In this document: positions 7,827 to 10,755 of the stretch, in pieces
Position numbering within the stretch: position 1 is the stretch's first letter
How the letters are laid out: every line of letters begins with the position of its first letter
Position numbers and translations under genes: made by a program
Assembly (NCBI GenBank): GCA_052143655.1
Contig: JBKQSL010000425.1
Span: forward strand, 1 to 10,755
Source: CAVSUR01 sp052143655
GTDB lineage: Bacteria; Actinomycetota; Actinomycetes; Streptosporangiales; Streptosporangiaceae
DNA length: 10,755 nucleotides
Direction of reading: 5' to 3'
Notes under the pieces: generated by a model
What the model was told of the DNA's origin: nothing
Databases searched by the model: none
The model's input: only the letters and a program-made list of their open reading frames with translations

Positions 7827-8085
7827 GTCAGCTCCCTGGGCCTGTTCGCAGCGGTGTAATGGCGCGGTCCTGCGGCATTCCCGCCGGCGGCGTGCTCACC
7901 CCTCCTGCCCGGACCGGTCGCTGATCTTGATCGTGCCGGAACCCGGACGACGCGAGCTTCGCGCCGGGCAAGCCGCTGATACCGACGTCGCTAACGACAT
8001 GGAAGGCAATAAACAGCGCTTCGCCCGCCAGCGCAGCGAGCCGAGGAACCGCCGCGACAGGAAGCCGCGGAAGGCGAAGGACCCA

Positions 8086-8559
8086 TCAATGTTGCAGGTC
8101 GAAGGTCAAGATCCCCTTCGCGGGGGTGACTTCGCGGACGTGCAGCTCACCCTTCGCGCCCTCGTAACTGGCCGAGCCGCCCGTGATAGGCGCGATGTAA
8201 GGTGCCGTGCTGCCCAGGGCAATCAGCCCCTGCACGGTGAGCTCCCCGCCGCCGAACCAGTACGTGGCGGCGCACTGCGCCTCCTCCTGGGGCATCAGGG
8301 ATACCGTCGTGCACACTGTGCCCTCGTGCCCGACCTGGGTTCCGCCCTGCAGCAGCTTCTGCGAGATCACTATCTCGTCCCCCAGGGAGGGTCCCTTGCT
8401 GGTGACCGGAATGAAGTTCTCTTCCGTGGTAATGGCGACCACGCGGATCACCTGGTGCCGGGAGCTGTTACCAGATGAACCCCAGGCCGGAGTAACTAAA
8501 CCGACCACCAGCGCCGCCACCGCGATAGCCGCACCGGCGATGCCCAGCCGCTTTCCCAT
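8086..8559 (-). CDS. secreted allene oxide cyclase/dirigent-like barrel protein
   Basis: The 157-residue protein has an N-terminal signal peptide (Lys-Arg, then a hydrophobic stretch at 7-22, with a likely cut after AWG near 27). The rest follows the eight-stranded AOC/dirigent barrel pattern seen in many actinomycete secreted proteins: VIRVVAITTEENFI (37-50), GPSLGDEIVISQKLL (56-70), GGTQVGHEGTVCT (72-84), CAATYWFGGGELTVQGLI (96-113), ITGGSASYEGAKGELHVRE (125-143) and a closing LTFDL. Cys83 and Cys96 may form a disulfide. The bacterial relatives have no proven reaction, so a cyclase activity should not be assumed; binding of a small hydrophobic ligand is a guess. The ATG at 8559 is preceded by GGGAGG. 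The gene lies 259 bp upstream of the peptidase gene on the same strand, far enough to suggest a separate promoter for the latter. Confidence 0.75.
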   Translation of the reverse strand: MGKRLGIAGAAIAVAALVVGLVTPAWGSSGNSSRHQVIRVVAITTEENFIPVTSKGPSLGDEIVISQKLLQGGTQVGHEGTVCTTVSLMPQEEAQCAATYWFGGGELTVQGLIALGSTAPYIAPITGGSASYEGAKGELHVREVTPAKGILTFDLQH

Positions 8560-9028
8560 GAAACCTCCCTAACTCTTCCACTATGCCTGTGGTGACAACT
8601 TCGCCCACGGCTACCGGCCGGGATGCAGCTTCACGAGCTTGCTGAAAAACCAGCAACTCCCCGAAGAGAAAAAGCTCCGCACCCAGCCGCACGGCCGCCG
8701 CATTCCGCAGACGGACGCCACCAGGGTCCAGACCAACAAACGTCACGGTACTCCGCGACGGAAACCAGATCAATGCAAGCGGCTAATGCCCCAGCCAAGC
8801 AGAGCAGATCAGCCAGCTCGGCGCTGGCCCAGCCGCTCAGGCCGGCGACCGGGCAGGCGAGCAGATCGGCGGGTATTCACGCATCTGCTGCCAATGGTTG
8901 ACTACCCTCTGTGCTCATCATCTGAGCCGGGGACCAGCCCTGTCCCACCTGGCAGCCGACACCGCCGGATGGGTGCTTGCTGGTCTTGGACGTCGCGCAT
9001 CGCGGCTGCTGAGTGGTCGCCCGGCGCG
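8560..9028. other. intergenic stretch without recognisable gene
   Basis: These 469 bp lie upstream of the barrel protein and downstream of the DUF664 gene. Open frames occur on both strands, but their products are Arg/Ser/Pro-rich, lack ribosome-binding sites and resemble no family I know. The minus-strand promoter for the barrel gene should be near 8570-8650; a TTGTCA lies there, but with no good -10 partner. No tRNA or clear terminator was seen. Confidence 0.45.
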
Positions 9029-9526
9029 CTACCCGTTGAGGATCTGCTCCCTCAGGATGTCTGCATGCCCGCAGTGCTGGGCGAGTTCGCGTAGTACGTG
9101 GAGGTACACCCAGCGCAGCGGGAGCGGGCCGCGCCAGTAGCCGTAGATCCTGTCGTCCAGCCCGAGGGATGACGTCGCACGCCGTGATGACTCCCATGCC
9201 TCGCGGTGTGCTTGCCGGACGCTGGCGATGGTGTCGTCGTCATGAAGAATGAACGACTCGTCCGAGGCCGCGGGGATACCGATCTCAGCACGTGACCGGC
9301 CTGTGACAGCTTCGTCAAACCAGACCTTCTCAACGAAGGTCGCGTGCTTCACCAGGCCCAGCAATGTGGTCCGGGAAGGCACCAGCGACTGGCGCGCCTG
9401 CTCCTCGGTCAGCCCGTCCAGGCAGCGATTGAGTCCATCGCGGTGCTCGTCGAGGAACGCCTCGAACTGGGCACGGGCTGGCCGATTAATGACATCCTCA
9501 GCGAACGTCGCTGGAAGGGAGGGCAT
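9029..9526 (-). CDS. DinB/DUF664 family protein
   Basis: The 165-residue protein matches the DUF664 (mini-circle/DinB-like) family, four-helix bundles that bind a metal through three histidines and are related to mycothiol- or bacillithiol-dependent transferases. The likely ligands are present: His61 in LVKHATFVE, and His151 and His154 in ELAQHCGHADILRE. The segment LTEEQARQSLVPS (39-51) and GYWRGPLPLRWVYLHVLRE (129-147) are also typical. The real substrate is unknown, and a link to DNA damage is not implied. The ATG at 9526 has no Shine-Dalgarno sequence, and a stop codon four codons upstream rules out a longer in-frame start, so it may be leaderless or weakly translated. It is the last intact gene before the broken P-loop gene on the same strand. 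Confidence 0.85.
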   Translation of the reverse strand: MPSLPATFAEDVINRPARAQFEAFLDEHRDGLNRCLDGLTEEQARQSLVPSRTTLLGLVKHATFVEKVWFDEAVTGRSRAEIGIPAASDESFILHDDDTIASVRQAHREAWESSRRATSSLGLDDRIYGYWRGPLPLRWVYLHVLRELAQHCGHADILREQILNG

Positions 9527-9740
9527 AAGCGAAGCGTTTCAGGAGCGCCGCCCACGAGCAAGCTACCCCTCATCATGCAGATCCGGTCGACCTGTGCGCG
9601 CAGAGCGACCTGATCGGTGCGCATGAGCCGATGAGCATCGAGGCCGTCCTGGCCGCCCCGACCGGCGGGTTGGCGCGCTTGCGGGTCGTCACGGCACGTT
9701 TGAGCTGACCGTTGACGTTGGGCTCCAGCGGTATGGGCTT

Positions 9741-9767
9741 GGGGGACGGGGACGGGGACGGGGACGG
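9741..9767 (+). repeat. GGGGAC hexamer repeat, possible G-quadruplex
   Basis: Four perfect head-to-tail copies of GGGGAC (9742-9765) preceded by an extra G and followed by GG. The + strand therefore has four runs of at least four G separated by two-base loops, a strong G-quadruplex pattern. In one minus-strand frame the same DNA would read as a Ser-Pro repeat, but that frame has no convincing gene around it. Confidence 0.8.
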
Positions 9768-9817
9768 CAGAAGGCCGAGCGGGGTCCGCGCACCGCTCGC
9801 AGGCCGCCCGGTCCCCG

Positions 9818-10409
9818 TCATATGCGGATGTCCAGGACGAGTGAAGTGGTCTGCATCCATTCGAGGAACGTCAATCATCTCGTGGGCCGCGATCTCGATG
9901 AGACGGTCGTTGCTGATTGAGCGATCCCTCCAGGCTCGTATGCTCGGACGCGGCGATCGCTCGTAGCCACCTCCCGCAGGTCGTCACGGAGGCCGCTAGT
10001 GACATCGCCCGCCCCGGCGCTGTTCGATCTCGGCTAGCGGGACCGCCGGGCGCGCGACCCCGTTGCGGCAGCCCCGCAGCGTCCCGCACTGTCGGCAGCT
10101 TGCCGTCATCGCAGATGAAGTACGCCAGCACGAAAAGCCGGATGCCGGCCTGCCGGTGATCTGGCGCCTCATCTGCGAGGTCGTGCAGCATCAGGAGCAA
10201 GCTCGCTAGCGCGATCGCTGCTGCCGGTGGTTGCCCAGCTCAGGTAGTCCAGGTCGAGCAGCGCGTAGTGTTCGCCCCGCCGCCCGAGCAGGTAGGCAAT
10301 TTCCGCAGCGGCCGAGCTTGGCCGCCCCGTACACCCCGGTAGTCAGGACGCCGTCAGCACCACCCCTATTGCCGCCTGCCAGCGTGCGGCGATCCAGCTC
10401 TAGTGCGAC
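9818..10409 (-). pseudogene. P-loop nucleotide-binding protein, seven +1 frameshifts
   Basis: No single frame is open, but eight blocks in successive frames join into a 194-residue P-loop protein. In order: ADGVLTTGVYGAAK (Walker A, 10358-10317), SAAAEIAYLLGRRGEHYALL then DLDYLSWA (from 10315), HDLADEAPDHRQAGIRLFVL and AYFICDDGKL (from 10200), VARPAVPLAEIEQRR (from 10058), AGDVTSGLRDDLREVATS (from 10012), IAASEHTSLE (from 9957), DRSISNDRLIEIAAHEMID (from 9926) and FLEWMQTTSLVLDIRI with a TGA at 9818-9820. The order and motifs fit a family of small actinobacterial ATP-binding (AAA/kinase-like) proteins with a GxxGxGK[ST] loop, a DLDxL motif and a terminal NDRP-like motif, recalled from memory. 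Each joint has exactly one surplus base, near 10316, 10201, 10059, 10013, 9958, 9927 and 9869. The second P-loop Gly is Ala here. No start codon is clear; the frame opens near 10416. Unlikely to give a working protein. Confidence 0.75.
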
Positions 10410-10481
10410 TTTTAGTAGTCAGTAAGTTACTCTCAGTTGAGAAGGCATCTCCGGGGCGCTCACAGAAGGAGCCTGGACGCC
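10410..10481 (+). promoter_or_regulatory. leader of secreted-protein gene with palindrome
   Basis: A locally A+T-rich stretch holds the odd palindrome AGTAAGTTACT (10421-10431) and, further down, an AAGGAG ribosome-binding site (10466-10471) 10 bases before the ATG at 10482. A promoter for that gene is expected here, and the divergent P-loop gene would also have started nearby. No consensus -10/-35 pair is evident. Confidence 0.3.
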
Positions 10482-10655
10482 ATGAAAGCTAAGACAATTG
10501 GCGGCGCAACGTTTGCCCTCTTGCTCGCAGGAGCGGCCGGCGCCGGAGTAACTAGCGTCGCCCAGGCCGCGGGCCAGCCGGAATGTCACACTTACGGCGC
10601 CGTTGGCACGTCTTCAGTGTCAGTAAGACTCAGACCTCCGGCAATCGTTCCTTGA
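10482..10655 (+). CDS. small secreted protein, 3' end replaced by IS
   Basis: The ATG at 10482 has an AAGGAG site 10 bases upstream and opens a classic signal peptide: MKAKTIGG, a hydrophobic stretch (residues 9-22), and a cleavage-site motif AQA near 27-29. The mature part begins AGQPECHTYG. After about residue 49 the frame enters the tip of the insertion sequence (10629 onward) and ends after a few IS-encoded residues at 10655, for 57 residues in all. The native gene was therefore longer and has been cut by IS insertion. A longer open frame begins at 10437 but lacks the ribosome-binding site. The family is not recognisable from the short mature stub, and a functional product is unlikely. 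Confidence 0.55.
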   Translation: MKAKTIGGATFALLLAGAAGAGVTSVAQAAGQPECHTYGAVGTSSVSVRLRPPAIVP

Positions 10656-10755
10656 TCGTTGTTAAATCCGAGGCTGGCGCCGCGAGCTGGTAGGTGATGG
10701 GCCGGGTGTCGCCGGGCATGCGGGGCGGGGTGGTGTTGATCTCGTCGAGGAGCAA
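10629..10755 (-). mobile_element. 3' end of an insertion sequence (right copy, inverted)
   Basis: The reverse complement of this segment matches 601-726 with a handful of substitutions, a 9-to-11-base patch that differs (left copy two bases shorter), and one single-base indel. It is thus a second copy of the same IS in inverted orientation. It is entered from its 3' tip at 10629, immediately after the secreted-protein stub, and runs out of the window. Confidence 0.8.
10630..10755 (-). CDS. IS transposase, C-terminal 41 residues (partial)
   Basis: The frame is open from the window edge and ends in TGA at 10630-10632. It covers the last 41 residues of the transposase: LLLDEINTTPPRMPGDTRP, then ITYQLAAPASDLTTIKERLP and EV. 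The same blocks are split between two frames in the left copy, so this copy shows the intact reading. The stop codon lies within a few bases of the point where similarity between the copies ends, so the coding region reaches almost to the tip of the element. The rest of the gene, including the catalytic core, lies outside the window. Confidence 0.7.
   Translation of the reverse strand: MLLDEINTTPPRMPGDTRPITYQLAAPASDLTTIKERLPEV

Noticed and set aside
6150..7840. Similar 12-base sequences near 6152 and near 7829 in opposite orientation, flanking the peptidase gene
   Set aside because: One mismatch in a short match that includes the ribosome-binding region; no sign of a mobile unit.
6177..7859. 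Plus-strand open frame of 560 codons opposite the peptidase gene
   Set aside because: Gly/Ala/Arg-rich composition without motifs; the minus-strand frame has signal peptide, complete catalytic triad and ribosome-binding site.
7827..8085. Possible terminator or promoter between the barrel protein and the peptidase
   Set aside because: Only short, weak complementary stretches and no consensus promoter could be found.
9530..9708. Plus-strand frame ending in MSIEAVLAAPTGGLARLRVV that looks weakly coding
   Set aside because: Its only ATG leaves about 25 codons, there is no ribosome-binding site and no recognisable family.
10418..10627. GTCAGTAAG occurs at 10418-10426 and again at 10619-10627 directly beside the IS tip
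   Set aside because: Both copies lie on the same side of the element, so they cannot be its target duplication; nine bases over about 200 bp can match by chance.

Overview
The DNA is G+C-rich, with strong G/C bias at third codon positions. It encodes an AfsR-type NB-ARC/TPR protein, a secreted Streptomyces-type tripeptidyl aminopeptidase, a DUF4389 membrane protein, a secreted allene-oxide-cyclase-like barrel protein and a DinB/DUF664 protein. This mix points to a multicellular actinomycete (Streptomycetales, Streptosporangiales or relatives). The genus cannot be fixed from the sequence. No rRNA, tRNA or CRISPR array was seen.

Layout from left to right: (1) 1-726, the C-terminal part of an IS transposase gene on the + strand, decayed by several indels. 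(2) 892-1735, two minus-strand genes: a small, relatively A+T-rich membrane protein and a lipoprotein. (3) 1963-4905, a large plus-strand STAND ATPase, divergent from the lipoprotein, with an N-terminal domain I do not recognise, an NB-ARC module and nine 40-residue TPR units. (4) 4906-5464, a gene-poor stretch holding a perfect 19-bp inverted repeat. (5) 5465-7826, a minus-strand pair: the secreted peptidase followed 46 bp later by the DUF4389 protein, probably one transcript. (6) 8086-8559, the barrel protein, and 9029-9526, the DUF664 protein, both minus strand. (7) 9818-10409, a minus-strand P-loop gene that reads end to end only if seven single extra bases are ignored. (8) 10482 onward, a small secreted-protein gene cut off by a second copy of the same IS, whose transposase C-terminus runs off the right edge on the minus strand.

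The two IS copies are inverted, with their transposase 3' ends facing inward (601-726 against 10629-10755), and about 9.9 kb lies between them. The region looks like an accessory, IS-worn patch and not a single pathway: most genes are surface or secreted proteins with no shared reaction. The items that most merit a second look are the uniform +1 pattern of the broken P-loop gene, the unrecognised N-terminal domain of the STAND protein, the 19-bp inverted repeat and the IS-disrupted secreted-protein gene.
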